From positions 1-64,000 of the forward strand of contig NZ_BDCA01000017.1 in NCBI RefSeq assembly GCF_001613265.1: 64,000 nt of DNA. Direction: 5' to 3'. The DNA comes from Nocardia vermiculata NBRC 100427 (GTDB lineage: Bacteria > Actinomycetota > Actinomycetes > Mycobacteriales > Mycobacteriaceae). How positions within the stretch are numbered: position 1 is the stretch's first letter; the number at the start of each line of letters is the position of its first letter. The position numbers and the translations under genes are program-made. The notes below the pieces were generated by a model. That model worked only from the letters and a program-made list of their open reading frames with translations. It ran no database searches and had not been told where the DNA came from. Shown here piece after piece: positions 24,171 through 33,122 of this stretch.

Positions 24171-25586
24171 TCAGGCCAACCAGGCGCGCGCGTCGGCGGC
24201 GGTGGTACGGACCTCGGCGAGTTGTTCGGCGACGCGGACACCGGCGGTACCGCCGCGGGAGTTGCGGGAGGCGATCGAGCCCTGCACGGTCAGTACCTCG
24301 CGCACCTGCGGGGTCAATGCCGGGTCGACGGCGGCGAATTCGGCGTCGGTGAGCTCGTCGAGGCCGACTCCGCGCGCCTCGGCCGCACGCACGCACGCAC
24401 CCGCGGCCTCGTGTGCGACGCGGAACGGAACACCCTGGCGCACCATCCATTCGGCGATATCGGTGGCCAAGGTGTACCCGGCGGGCGCCAAGTCGGCCAT
24501 CCGGTCGGTGTGGAAGGTCAGCGTGGAGACCAGGCCGGCGATGGCGGGAAGCAACAACTCCAGCTGGGCCACCGAATCGAACAGGGGTTCCTTGTCCTCC
24601 TGCAGATCCCGGTTGTAGGCCAGCGGTTGCGCCTTGAGCGTCGCGAGCAGGCCGGTGAGGTTACCGATCAGGCGGCCGGCCTTGCCGCGGGTCAGCTCGG
24701 AGACATCCGGATTCTTCTTCTGCGGCATGATCGACGAACCGGTGGACCACGCGTCGGCGAGGGTGACGTAACCGAATTCCGGTGTGCTCCAGAGAATGAT
24801 CTCCTCGGCCATCCGGGACAGGTCGACCGCGGTCATCGCCAGCACGAAGGCGGCCTCGGCGGCGAAATCGCGGGCGGAGGTGGCGTCGATCGAATTGGCG
24901 GCCGCGGCATCGAAATCCAGATCGGCGGCGATCGCTTCGGGGTCCAGGCCCAGCGACGATCCCGCGAGCGCACCGGATCCGTACGGCGAGATCGCGGCCC
25001 GGGAGTCGAAATCGCGCAGCCGTTCCACATCGCGCAACAGGGGGTGGGCGTGCGCGAGCAGATGATGGGCCAGCAGCACCGGCTGCGCGGCCTGCAGGTG
25101 GGTCTTGCCCGGCATCACCGCGTCCGGATGGGCGGCGGCCTGCGCGACCAGGGCGTCGACGACCTCGAGCACGCCGAAGGCGACCCGGCGCACGCCGTCC
25201 CGCAGCCACATCCGGAACAGGGTGGCGACCTGATCGTTGCGCGAGCGGCCCGCGCGCAGCCGGCCACCGAGTTCGGTGCCCACCCGCTCGATCAGCCCGC
25301 GCTCGAGTGCGCCGTGCACATCCTCGTCCGATTCGGCCGGGGTGAACGCACCCGACGCCACGTCGGCGGCGAGCCGATCCAGTCCGGCCAGCATGGCCGT
25401 CAGATCGGTCTCCGACAGCAGTCCGGCCTTGTTCAGCACCCGCGCATGCGCCTTGGAGGCGCGCACGTCGTAGGGTGCCAGCGCCCAGTCGAAGTGGGTC
25501 GATTTGCTCAACGCCGCCATCGCCTCGGCGGGACCGGAGGCGAACCGGCCGCCCCACAGCGCGCCTTCGTTGGTGGCATGGCTCAT
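24171..25586 (-). CDS. argH: Argininosuccinate lyase
   Basis: Last enzyme of arginine synthesis: cleaves argininosuccinate to arginine and fumarate. The 471-residue protein has the fumarase-superfamily signature GSSIMPQKKNPD, the catalytic-His region TGKTHLQAAQPV (here PGKTHLQAAQPV) and RSRNDQVATLFRMWLR. ATG 25586 has a GAGGAGAAGAG ribosome-binding site and starts WGGRF-containing family sequence. It is 248 bp downstream of argG, beyond a long hairpin, so it may need read-through or its own promoter. Confidence 0.97.
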   Translation of the reverse strand: MSHATNEGALWGGRFASGPAEAMAALSKSTHFDWALAPYDVRASKAHARVLNKAGLLSETDLTAMLAGLDRLAADVASGAFTPAESDEDVHGALERGLIERVGTELGGRLRAGRSRNDQVATLFRMWLRDGVRRVAFGVLEVVDALVAQAAAHPDAVMPGKTHLQAAQPVLLAHHLLAHAHPLLRDVERLRDFDSRAAISPYGSGALAGSSLGLDPEAIAADLDFDAAAANSIDATSARDFAAEAAFVLAMTAVDLSRMAEEIILWSTPEFGYVTLADAWSTGSSIMPQKKNPDVSELTRGKAGRLIGNLTGLLATLKAQPLAYNRDLQEDKEPLFDSVAQLELLLPAIAGLVSTLTFHTDRMADLAPAGYTLATDIAEWMVRQGVPFRVAHEAAGACVRAAEARGVGLDELTDAEFAAVDPALTPQVREVLTVQGSIASRNSRGGTAGVRVAEQLAEVRTTAADARAWLA

Positions 25587-25788
25587 CGGATCTCTTCTCC
25601 TCGTGTCGCGAACGGGTGATGCGGCCCGGGCCCGGTTCACCTGCGGCGCCGGGCTCGGTCGCAGGCTACTCCGCGGTGCCGGGCGAGCATGGTGCCGCAC
25701 CGTTGTCCCGGCGACCTTCCGTGATCGCCCGCGGGCGCGCTGCAGTCTTTGGGCGGGTGCGGCGGCCGGCACCACACCGGAGCAGCGA

Positions 25789-25820
25789 ACGAGCCCGGCC
25801 TCCTGCGCGGCCGGGCTCGT
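25789..25820 (-). terminator. Twelve-bp hairpin after argG
   Basis: Perfect arms ACGAGCCCGGCC (25789-25800) and GGCCGGGCTCGT (25809-25820) with an 8-nt loop begin 14 bp past the argG stop. No T-run follows. It would stop or attenuate transcription between argG and argH. The remaining argG-argH gap (25587-25788) holds no visible gene. Confidence 0.65.
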
Positions 25821-25834
25821 CGTCTGCTGCGCGA

Positions 25835-27037
25835 TTACTTCTGGGACAGGTCCCGGCGGGCCGCGACCTTGGAGGACAGCCCGTGGATCTGGACGAAGCC
25901 CTTGGCCAGCGACTGGTCGAAGCTGTCGCCCTCGTCGTAGGTGGCCAGGTTGAAGTCGTAGAGCGACTCCTCGCTGCGGCGGCCGTTGACGACCACGTTG
26001 CCACCGTGCAGCACCATCCGGACCTCGCCGGAGACATGCTGCTGGGTGTCGCGGACGAAAGCGTCCAGGGCCCGCTTGAGCGGGGAGAACCACAGGCCGT
26101 CGTAGACCAGCTCACCCCAGCGCTGCTCGACCTGACGCTTGTAGCGGCCCAGTTCCCGCTCGATGGTGACAGCCTCGAGTTCCTGATGGGCGTTGATCAG
26201 GGCGATCGCGCCCGGCGCCTCGTAGATCTCGCGGCTCTTGATACCGACGAGACGGTCCTCGACCATGTCGAGGCGGCCCACACCCTGACGCCCGGCGCGG
26301 GTGTTGAGTTCGGTGATGGCTTCGAGCACGCTGACCGGGCGGCCGTCGATGGCGATCGGCACCCCCTTGTCGAAGGTGACGATCAGTTCGTCGGGTGCCT
26401 CGAAGTTGACCGTCGGGTCGACGGTGTAGTCGTAGACGTCCTTGGTCGGCGCATTCCACAGATCCTCGAGGAAGCCGGTTTCGACCGCGCGGCCCCACAG
26501 GTTCTGGTCGATCGAGAACGGCGATTTCTTCGACACCGTGATCGGCAGCGCGTTCTCCTCGGCGAAGGCGATGGCCTTCTCGCGGGTCCAGGCGTAGTCG
26601 CGGACCGGCGCGATGACGTTCAGGTCGGGTGCGAGCGCACCGATCCCCACTTCGAAGCGGACCTGGTCGTTGCCCTTACCGGTGCAACCGTGCGCGACGG
26701 TGGAGGCACCGTGGTACTCGGCGGCCTCGACCAGGTGCTTGACGATCAGCGGGCGGCTGATGGCCGACACCAGCGGGTAGCGACCCATGTACATGGCGTT
26801 GGCCTGCACGGTCGGCAGGCAGTACTCGTCGGCGAACTCGTCGCGGGCGTCCACGACGACGGCCTCGACGGCGCCGCAGTCCAGTGCGCGCTGGCGCACC
26901 AGGTTCATATCCTCGCCGCCCTGGCCCAGATCGATCGCGACGGCGACCACCTCGGCCCCGGTCTCCTTGCCGATCCAGCTGATGGCGACGGAGGTGTCCA
27001 ACCCGCCCGAATAGGCGAGTACGACGCGATCGGCCAT
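25835..27037 (-). CDS. argG: Argininosuccinate synthase
   Basis: ATP-dependent ligation of citrulline and aspartate. The 400-residue protein has the N-type ATP pyrophosphatase P-loop AYSGGLDTSV near the start, then HGCTGKGNDQVRFE and the SPFSIDQNLWGR stretch. Unlike in mycobacteria, where it directly follows argR, argG here stands 4.5 kb away with its own ArgR box about 100 bp upstream. ATG 27037 has AGGAGCATGAGTC before it, giving a GAGGAG-like ribosome-binding site. Confidence 0.97.
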   Translation of the reverse strand: MADRVVLAYSGGLDTSVAISWIGKETGAEVVAVAIDLGQGGEDMNLVRQRALDCGAVEAVVVDARDEFADEYCLPTVQANAMYMGRYPLVSAISRPLIVKHLVEAAEYHGASTVAHGCTGKGNDQVRFEVGIGALAPDLNVIAPVRDYAWTREKAIAFAEENALPITVSKKSPFSIDQNLWGRAVETGFLEDLWNAPTKDVYDYTVDPTVNFEAPDELIVTFDKGVPIAIDGRPVSVLEAITELNTRAGRQGVGRLDMVEDRLVGIKSREIYEAPGAIALINAHQELEAVTIERELGRYKRQVEQRWGELVYDGLWFSPLKRALDAFVRDTQQHVSGEVRMVLHGGNVVVNGRRSEESLYDFNLATYDEGDSFDQSLAKGFVQIHGLSSKVAARRDLSQK

Positions 27038-27406
27038 GACTCATGCTCCTCAGATTCGTACGTATGGTGTGCGCTGTCACCAGCGAGGATAGGGGCCGCT
27101 ACCCGCCCTCGGACGGCCCGTATCAGCTACAAATGATTATGCATGATGATGCAATCCCATTCATAACCGGGGTAGAGGATGCATGCATGCTGCCGCGCAG
27201 GCACCCGGCACCCCCTCCCGATGCGTCGCCCACCCGGCTGGACGCGCCGGTGAACCACTGGAGCGCCGTGGCACGCGAGCCGTGCCGGTCCGACGTCCAA
27301 TTACCAAGGTCTCCAGCATGTTTCGATCCGCGGAAACCGTCGACGGTGCGGCAGGGTCCGACGTAGAATGCGCCGACAACCACTTTCACGCCGAACAGGA
27401 CTGGTG
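27038..27406. promoter_or_regulatory. Divergent control region between argG and the SAM methyltransferase gene
   Basis: No gene is seen in these 369 bases. From left: the argG leader, the ArgR box with embedded -10 (27131-27156), a GCATGCATGC palindrome (27181-27190), and a TAGAAT -10 candidate (27364-27369) about 40 bp before the methyltransferase start. The part near the ArgR box is noticeably AT-rich. Confidence 0.6.
27133..27156 (-). promoter_or_regulatory. ArgR box and promoter of argG
   Basis: Plus-strand ATGATTATGCATGA (27133-27146), three bases, then TGCAATC (27150-27156). The same arrangement, 21 of 24 bases identical, lies upstream of argC. On the minus strand it contains CATAAT (27141-27136), a good -10, so ArgR binding would cover the promoter. 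Transcription would start near 27129, giving a leader of about 92 nt. Confidence 0.75.
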
Positions 27407-28213
27407 ATGACCGTATTCGGTAGCACGTCGGCCGCCGAGCCGGAGCTGCCCAGCAGTGCCCGCATCTACGATTACGCGTTGGGCGGCAAGGACAATTACG
27501 AGGTCGACCGACTCGCTCTCGAGAAGGTCATGCGGACCTTTCCGACACTGCGGACCGCGGCCCGGCACAACCGGGAGTTCATGCACCGCGCGGTGGATAC
27601 GCTGTCCGAGGCCGGCGTCCGGCAGTTCCTCGACATCGGCACGGGTATTCCGACCGAACCGAATCTGCATCAGGTGGCCCAGGCACGATCACCCGAATCC
27701 CGGGTGGTCTACGTCGACAACGATCGGGTGGTGGTGGCCCACGCCCGCGCACTGCTGGGCGGGGCACCCGAGGGGCGCACGGCCTTCGTCGAGGCCGACC
27801 TCAACCGGCCCGAGTCCATTCTGGCCGTGCCGGAGGTGGTCGAGACTCTCGACCTGAATGCTCCGGTCGCACTGAGCCTGGTCGCGGTGCTGCACTTCCT
27901 GTCCGATGAGCAGGATCCGGCCGGGGTCGTGAAAACCCTGCTCGACGGCCTGGCCCCCGGATCGTTCGTCGTCGCCTCCCACATCACCGCCGATCTCGAT
28001 CCCGACGGTATGGAGCAGGCATTCGAGATGTACCGGCAGCAGGCCGTCTACGTCCAGGCCCGCAGCCGCGACGAGGTCGCCGCACTGTTCGACGGCCTCG
28101 AGATCCTGGACCCCGGCATCGTCACGGTGAACCGGTGGCGACCCCCCATCGAGCCCCCGGCCTGGCTCGACGCCCAGATCAACTGTTACGGCGTGGTGGC
28201 GCGCAAGCCCTGA
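27407..28213 (+). CDS. SAM-dependent methyltransferase, DUF574/SAMT family
   Basis: A 268-residue protein of the actinobacteria-rich S-adenosylmethionine methyltransferase family Pfam Methyltransf_19 (DUF574). The family opening PSSARIYDYALGGKDNYEVDR and the SAM-binding FLDIGTGIPTEPNLHQVAQ are clear, followed by VVYVDNDRVVVAHAR. The substrate is unknown; genomes of Streptomyces and Nocardia hold many copies. The AGGA at 27398 precedes the ATG at 27407 (GTG 27404 is also possible). It is convergent with the esterase gene and overlaps its end by 28 bp. Confidence 0.9.
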   Translation: MTVFGSTSAAEPELPSSARIYDYALGGKDNYEVDRLALEKVMRTFPTLRTAARHNREFMHRAVDTLSEAGVRQFLDIGTGIPTEPNLHQVAQARSPESRVVYVDNDRVVVAHARALLGGAPEGRTAFVEADLNRPESILAVPEVVETLDLNAPVALSLVAVLHFLSDEQDPAGVVKTLLDGLAPGSFVVASHITADLDPDGMEQAFEMYRQQAVYVQARSRDEVAALFDGLEILDPGIVTVNRWRPPIEPPAWLDAQINCYGVVARKP

Positions 28214-29640
28214 ACCTGCTGGTCGCCGGCGGTGAATCGGTACACCTGCTCGGGCTCCCAGCCGGGATCGCCGGTGCGGGCGAACCTCGTCCACGCGGCG
28301 TGCATCCGGTTCGCGAGCTCGGCGGGCGCCGCGGTGGGGCCGAGCATGCCACGCGGCCCTCCGAGTTCGGGCAGCGTCACGGTGTCGAAGACGAAGGGCA
28401 GTTCGACCGTGTGCGCTGCCCCGAGTAGCCCGCCGACCGCCGGGGAGCGCCACCCGAATTCGTAGGTGTGGGTCGATGCGCGGGTATGTGCGCGATGCGC
28501 ATCGGCCGACCGACGGCTGCCCTCGACGAACAGGGCATCGCCCAGCATCGCCGAGCGCACCTGTCCCACGGTCGCCTCGGGCCGCACCGACCGATATCGG
28601 TCCACCCACGCCCGCGGATCGTCGTGCAGCCGCGCGGCGAGGGCGTGCACATCGTCGAGGGTCGAGGTCAGCAGATTTCCCTGCGGCACCAGGTAGAGAT
28701 TCCCCTCCTCGGCGTTCGTGCCGATCATGAGCGCCACCTCGGCGGCGGCCCCTGTGGCAAAGGTGTGGGCGGGTTGTTCTTCGAGCACCAGGCCGAACGG
28801 GCTGAGCCCGACGAGCGGATCGGTATCGGTGGCGGTGCGCAGGTCCAGGCCGGTCAGCCCGGGCACGAGATCGACCAGCGCTTCGTCCGGCACGGCGCCG
28901 AATCCTGCTGTGGTCGACTCGATTCCGAGCGCGGCCGCCGCCGCCCGGGTGACGCGCTCGCCCTGTTCGGGAGTGAAGGCGCCGAGCCCGTTTCCGCTCT
29001 GCACGATGGCGCGGTGCACCAGGCCGGCCGCCGCGGGCGCGGCCAGGACCCCGGTCACGAGGGTCGCGCCGGCGGACTGACCGAAGAGCGTCACCCTGTC
29101 CGGATCACCGCCGAACGCGGCGATATTGCGCTGCACCCAGCCGAGTGCGGCCATGATGTCGAGCAGCCCCCGATTGGCCGGTGCCCCGGGCACATCCAGG
29201 AATCCGGTGACGCCCAGCCGGTATCCGACGCTGACCAGGATCACATCGTCACGGGCGAATGCGGTGCCGTCCGACACCGGCGCACGGGTGGCACCGCTGA
29301 CGAATCCGCCGCCGTGCACGAACACCATGACGGGGTGATCGCTTCCGTGCCGCGGCGCCCACACGTCGACGGTCAGATAGTCCTCGCCGCGAATCCAGCC
29401 GGGGCCGAAGTAGGGAGACATATCGAGCGCGCCGAACCCGTCGCGGCGAGCCTGCGGGGCAGTGGCGCCCGGACGGGTGGCATCCCGGACACCCGGCCAG
29501 GGCCGGTGCGGAGCGGGGGCGGCGAATCTCGCCGCACCGATCGGCGACGCGGCGTACGGAATGGCGCGAAAGACGTGCGCGGGGCCGTCGGCGCGGCCGC
29601 GGACAGCGCCCTCGGTGGTGGTGACGATCGGTTCGGACAT
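28186..29640 (-). CDS. Type B carboxylesterase
   Basis: A 484-residue serine hydrolase of the carboxylesterase/para-nitrobenzyl esterase class. It has the oxyanion loop VFVHGGGFVSG, the nucleophile motif GQSAGA, an acidic residue in GTNAEEGN and the His motif GAAHTVELPFVF. It hydrolyses small esters; the natural substrate is unknown. ATG 29640 follows an AGGAG site at 7 bp. An upstream ATG at 29664 overlaps the preceding metallo-hydrolase stop (ATGA), so the two genes are an operon. The divergent XRE regulator may control both. Confidence 0.92.
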   Translation of the reverse strand: MSEPIVTTTEGAVRGRADGPAHVFRAIPYAASPIGAARFAAPAPHRPWPGVRDATRPGATAPQARRDGFGALDMSPYFGPGWIRGEDYLTVDVWAPRHGSDHPVMVFVHGGGFVSGATRAPVSDGTAFARDDVILVSVGYRLGVTGFLDVPGAPANRGLLDIMAALGWVQRNIAAFGGDPDRVTLFGQSAGATLVTGVLAAPAAAGLVHRAIVQSGNGLGAFTPEQGERVTRAAAAALGIESTTAGFGAVPDEALVDLVPGLTGLDLRTATDTDPLVGLSPFGLVLEEQPAHTFATGAAAEVALMIGTNAEEGNLYLVPQGNLLTSTLDDVHALAARLHDDPRAWVDRYRSVRPEATVGQVRSAMLGDALFVEGSRRSADAHRAHTRASTHTYEFGWRSPAVGGLLGAAHTVELPFVFDTVTLPELGGPRGMLGPTAAPAELANRMHAAWTRFARTGDPGWEPEQVYRFTAGDQQVQGLRATTP

Positions 29641-29660
29641 CCGAATTCTCCTGTTCTCGT

Positions 29661-30563
29661 TCATATCCGGGCGAAGGGCGCCCAGTTCTTGATGGCGAAC
29701 CGGTCGCCCTCGCGCACGACTTCCGCGCCGCCGTGCCCGCCCAGATGCGCCGGCAGCACGAGTGCGTTGCGCTCGGCCGCGCGACCGAGCAGCCGCCGCC
29801 GGGTGGCGGCCGCCTGCGCCGGGTCCTCGCAGAAGCAGCTGTTGGTGTCGGGCTCGACGAATTGCAGCGGGGTGTGCAGCATGTCGCCGACGAACACGGC
29901 GCGATCGGTACCGGATTCGAGGTGCAGCACCGAGGAGCCCGGGGTGTGCCCGGGCGCGAGTTCGAGCCGCAGATTGCGGTCGATGCGGTAGCCGTCGTCC
30001 CACAGCAGCGTGCGGCCGTCGCGGTGCACGGGAGCGACGCTGTCGGCGAACACGTTCCCCTTGGCTTCCCCCAGGGCCGAAGCGTGTCCGTTGGCAGGAT
30101 TCCAGAAGTCGAAATCGGCGCGCGGCACCAGGTAAGTGGCGTTGGGGAAGGTCGGCACCCAGTCCGCGCCGTCGAGCCGGGTGTTCCACCCGACATGGTC
30201 GACGTGCAGATGGGTGTTGATCACCAGATCGACATCCTCCGGGCGAACCCCGGCCCGGCCCAGATTGCCGAGGAAATCGGTGTTCAGATGGTGCCAGACG
30301 GGAGTGTGCGGCCGCTCCTTGTGATTGCCGACGCCGGTATCGACCAGGATCGTCGCGCCTTCGCTGCGCACCAGCCACGATTGGATCGCCGAATGGACCA
30401 TATCGGTCGCGGGATCGTAGAAATCCGGCGCCAGCCAGGACTCGTGCTCGTTCCAGGCAGCGTCGGGACTGTTCGGGAAGAAGGTCTGCGGGGTCAGTTC
30501 GACCGAACCGTAGAATTCCATGACCCGGGTGATCGTGACGTCACCCAGCACGATCTCGTGCAT
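29661..30563 (-). CDS. Metallo-beta-lactamase-fold hydrolase
   Basis: A 300-residue hydrolase. Metal-binding motifs are all present: HLHVDHVGW, the third-His motif GHTPGSS, the bridging Asp in FVGDMLH and the final His in LPAHLGGHG. It resembles lactonase/quorum-quenching-like members (AHL lactonase or SP-phosphotriesterase relatives), but the substrate cannot be assigned. ATG 30563 has GGAG at 5 bp and starts at the family N-terminus. It is the first gene of an operon with the type B esterase and divergent from an MmyB-type regulator. Confidence 0.9.
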   Translation of the reverse strand: MHEIVLGDVTITRVMEFYGSVELTPQTFFPNSPDAAWNEHESWLAPDFYDPATDMVHSAIQSWLVRSEGATILVDTGVGNHKERPHTPVWHHLNTDFLGNLGRAGVRPEDVDLVINTHLHVDHVGWNTRLDGADWVPTFPNATYLVPRADFDFWNPANGHASALGEAKGNVFADSVAPVHRDGRTLLWDDGYRIDRNLRLELAPGHTPGSSVLHLESGTDRAVFVGDMLHTPLQFVEPDTNSCFCEDPAQAAATRRRLLGRAAERNALVLPAHLGGHGGAEVVREGDRFAIKNWAPFARI

Positions 30564-30655
30564 ATCCACTCCAGGACGTTCGCTGTTTCCGCCGAGTGCA
30601 CGGCGACACCTGTCAGCCTGCGGCGGCGTACCGGGGGCGGACCAGACCCGCTCGT

Positions 30656-30673
30656 GGGTACCCCCGCCAGGGT
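30656..30673. promoter_or_regulatory. Candidate operator in the divergent hydrolase/regulator promoter
   Basis: GGGTACCC (30656-30663) is a perfect palindrome, and its right half forms a second inverted pair, ACCC-6 bp-GGGT (30660-30673). It lies 37 bp before the XRE regulator start and 93 bp before the metallo-hydrolase start. The link to the regulator is inferred from position only. Confidence 0.3.
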
Positions 30674-30709
30674 CAGGTTCGGCGATCGGCCGGAGTGCAG
30701 ACTGGACAG

Positions 30710-31627
30710 ATGAGTGGTGACGGACAGTTGGGTGAGTTCCTGCGGGCCCGTCGGGCACGCCTGGTGCCCGACGAGGTCGGACTACCGCGGTATCCCGGCC
30801 GACGGCGGGTCAGCGGGCTACGCCGCGAGGAGCTGGCGCAGTTGGCCGGGGTCAGCGTGTCGTATTACACGCGCCTGGAGCAGGGGCAGTCGGCCAACGC
30901 CTCCGATTCGGTGCTCGAGGCCCTGGCCGACGCCCTGCGCCTGGACCAGCACGAGCGAGCTCATCTGCGTCAGCTCGCGACCCGGCGGTCCCGGCCCCCA
31001 CGGCGACCCGCGCCGGAGCGCCTGCATCCGCTGACCCGCGACCTGATGCGCCCGTTGGAGACGGTGCCGGCGGTGGTGCTGGGCAGGCGCACGGACATCC
31101 TGGCCTGGAATGCACTGGGACATGCCCTGCTCGCCGGACATATCGACCGGACCGCGGTGGATCGGCCGGCCGATCGGCCGAATCAGGCCCGTTTGTTGTT
31201 TCTCGACCCGCATCTGCGCGAGCTGTATGCGGACTGGCCACGCAAGGCGCGCATCATGGTCGGACATCTGCGCCTGGTCGCCGGGCAACATCCCGACGAT
31301 GCGGCGCTCGCCGCGTTGATCGGCGAATTGTCGATGAAGAGCCCGGAATTCGCTGCCCTGTGGAGCGATCACCGGGTGAGCCCGTGTGCCGGGCAGAGCC
31401 ATGAGCTGCGGCATCCGGTACTGGGTTCGCTCACGGTCTACCAGCAGATCCTCGTTCCGGCACGGTCACCGGAGCAGTCGGTGGTTGTCGTCACCGCCGC
31501 CGACGCCGGCTCGGCGGACAGCCTGCAGCTGCTCACCCGGTCGATACGGGAACTGGGGGCCGGCGACGACCACGTCGCCGCACCGGTATTCGAATCAGCG
31601 ACGAGTGCGCGGCGGCCCGGTGCCTGA
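30710..31627 (+). CDS. XRE-family regulator with MmyB-like ligand domain
   Basis: A 305-residue regulator. Residues about 8-80 form an XRE helix-turn-helix (SGLRREELAQLAGVSVSYYTRLEQGQSANAS); the rest matches the MmyB-like PAS-type domain (LGRRTDILAWNALGHALL, then RLLFLDPHLRELYADW). Such proteins in actinobacteria usually control an adjacent divergent enzyme gene and may bind a fatty acid or other small molecule. ATG 30710 is preferred, as the frame upstream is not family-like. The divergent MBL-esterase operon is the probable target. Confidence 0.9.
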   Translation: MSGDGQLGEFLRARRARLVPDEVGLPRYPGRRRVSGLRREELAQLAGVSVSYYTRLEQGQSANASDSVLEALADALRLDQHERAHLRQLATRRSRPPRRPAPERLHPLTRDLMRPLETVPAVVLGRRTDILAWNALGHALLAGHIDRTAVDRPADRPNQARLLFLDPHLRELYADWPRKARIMVGHLRLVAGQHPDDAALAALIGELSMKSPEFAALWSDHRVSPCAGQSHELRHPVLGSLTVYQQILVPARSPEQSVVVVTAADAGSADSLQLLTRSIRELGAGDDHVAAPVFESATSARRPGA

Positions 31628-31629
31628 GA

Positions 31630-31644
31630 GCGGGCACCGCCCGC
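31630..31644. terminator. Hairpin between the XRE regulator gene and argR
   Basis: Arms GCGGGC (31630-31635) and GCCCGC (31639-31644) with loop ACC lie in the 24-bp gap between two convergent genes. Tight G+C-only stem, no T-run. Confidence 0.5.
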
Positions 31645-31651
31645 GGCCGGT

Positions 31652-32185
31652 TCAGGCCAGATGTTCGATCTTCGAAGCCAGCTCGGCACCGGTCATCGGT
31701 TCGCGGGCGATCACGGCGATGGTGTCGTCACCGGCGATGGTGCCCACGACCTCGGGCAAGGCGGCCCGGTCCAGGGCGCTGGCCAGGAACTGCGCGGCGC
31801 CCGGCGGAGTGCGCAACACCGCGAGGTTGCCACTGTGATCGGTGGAGACCAACAGGTCACCGAGCAGTTTGGACAGCCGGGACGTACCACCGGTGACCCC
31901 GCGCACCGGGCTGCCGTCCTCGGGGACGACGTAGATCCCGGCGCCGCCGTCGGCCGCCCGCAATTTCACCGCGCCGAGCTCGTCCAGATCCCGGGACAGG
32001 GTGGCCTGGGTGGTCTCGATCCCCTCGGCCGCGAGCAGCGTCGCCAGTTCGGTCTGGCTGCGGACCGCGTTGGCCGACACCAGTTCCACGATGCGCTGCT
32101 GCCGTCCGGCGCGGGTGCGGGCGATCGCGGGACCGGATCGCGACGGCGATCGGGACCCGTTCGCTCCGGCCGGGACACTACTCAC
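31652..32185 (-). CDS. argR: Arginine repressor
   Basis: A 177-residue ArgR. The N-terminal winged helix-turn-helix reads RQQRIVELVSANAVRSQTELATLLAAEGIETTQATLSRDLDELGAVK; the C-terminal arginine-binding, hexamer-forming domain ends with GTIAGDDTIAVIARE. As last gene of argCJBDFR it overlaps argF by GTGA (start GTG 32185). Its boxes are expected upstream of argC and argG, where two near-identical elements are found. The open frame continues to 32218 within argF, but that start is less likely. Confidence 0.96.
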   Translation of the reverse strand: MSSVPAGANGSRSPSRSGPAIARTRAGRQQRIVELVSANAVRSQTELATLLAAEGIETTQATLSRDLDELGAVKLRAADGGAGIYVVPEDGSPVRGVTGGTSRLSKLLGDLLVSTDHSGNLAVLRTPPGAAQFLASALDRAALPEVVGTIAGDDTIAVIAREPMTGAELASKIEHLA

Positions 32186-33120
32186 ACCACACCACCCGAT
32201 CGTCGCTGCAGCAGCCACGCCAGCAGCGCCTTCTGGGCGTGCAGACGGTTCTCGGCCTCGTCCCAGACCACACTGTGCGGACCGTCGAGCACCTCGTCGG
32301 TGATCTCCTCACCGCGGTGAGCCGGAAGGCAGTGCAGCACTAGCGCATCCGCGGCCGCGCGGGCCAGCAGTTCGGCGTTGATCTGGAACGGCCGGAACGG
32401 ACCGACCCGGTCGAGCCCGTCGTTCTCCTGGCCCATCGACGTCCAGGTGTCGGTGACCAGGGCATCCGCGCCGGTGGCGGCGGCGATCGGATCTTCGGTG
32501 AGCGTGATCGTCGCACCGGTCTCGGCCGCCCGTGCGCGTGCGGCCTCGACCACCCAGTCCAGTGGCCGGAAGCCGGCGGGCGCGGCGATCGTCACGTTCA
32601 GCCCCGCGGTGACACCGCCCAGCAGCAGCGAATGCGCCATATTGTTGGCACCGTCACCGAAGTAGGCCAGCGTCCGCCCGGCCAGCTCACCCTTGCGTTC
32701 GCGCAGGGTCAGCAGATCGGCCAGCACCTGGCACGGATGGAATTCGTCGGACAGCGCATTGACCAGCGGAACCGTTGCCGCCGAGGCCATCTGTTCCAGC
32801 CGCTGCTGCGCGAAGGTCCGCCACACCACCGCGTCGACGTAGCGGGACAGCACCCGGCCGGTGTCGGCGAGGGTTTCCTCCCGGCCGAGCTGGGTGTCAC
32901 GACCGTCGACCACGACCGCATGCCCACCGAGCTGAGCGATCCCCATCTCGAAGGAGAATCGGGTGCGGGTGGAATTCTTCTCGAAGATCACGCCGACCCC
33001 CCGCGGGCCCTCCAGCGGGCGCCGGGAGAACGGGGCCGACTTCAATTCCGCTGCCAGCGTGAGGATCTCGGCTTGTTCGGCGGGGGTGACATCGTCGTCA
33101 CGCAGGAAATGCCGCACCAT
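32182..33120 (-). CDS. argF: Ornithine carbamoyltransferase
   Basis: Forms citrulline from ornithine and carbamoyl phosphate. The 312-residue protein has the carbamoyl-phosphate motif STRTR (in EKNSTRTRFSFEMG), the HPCQVLADL motif and the ornithine-side HCLPAHRGEE. ATG 33120 gives the family N-terminus MVRHFLRDDD. A GTG at 33126 overlaps the argD stop and is an alternative coupled start. Confidence 0.96.
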   Translation of the reverse strand: MVRHFLRDDDVTPAEQAEILTLAAELKSAPFSRRPLEGPRGVGVIFEKNSTRTRFSFEMGIAQLGGHAVVVDGRDTQLGREETLADTGRVLSRYVDAVVWRTFAQQRLEQMASAATVPLVNALSDEFHPCQVLADLLTLRERKGELAGRTLAYFGDGANNMAHSLLLGGVTAGLNVTIAAPAGFRPLDWVVEAARARAAETGATITLTEDPIAAATGADALVTDTWTSMGQENDGLDRVGPFRPFQINAELLARAAADALVLHCLPAHRGEEITDEVLDGPHSVVWDEAENRLHAQKALLAWLLQRRSGGVV

Positions 33121-33122
33121 GG

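Noticed and set aside
25587..26093. Long N-terminal extension of argH
   Set aside because: It would run antisense or out of frame through the argG 3' region and the terminator. ATG 25586 has a strong ribosome-binding site and family start.
32186..32218. Longer N-terminus for argR starting at 32218
   Set aside because: It would lie within argF. The GTG at 32185 makes the usual GTGA coupling overlap and normal length.
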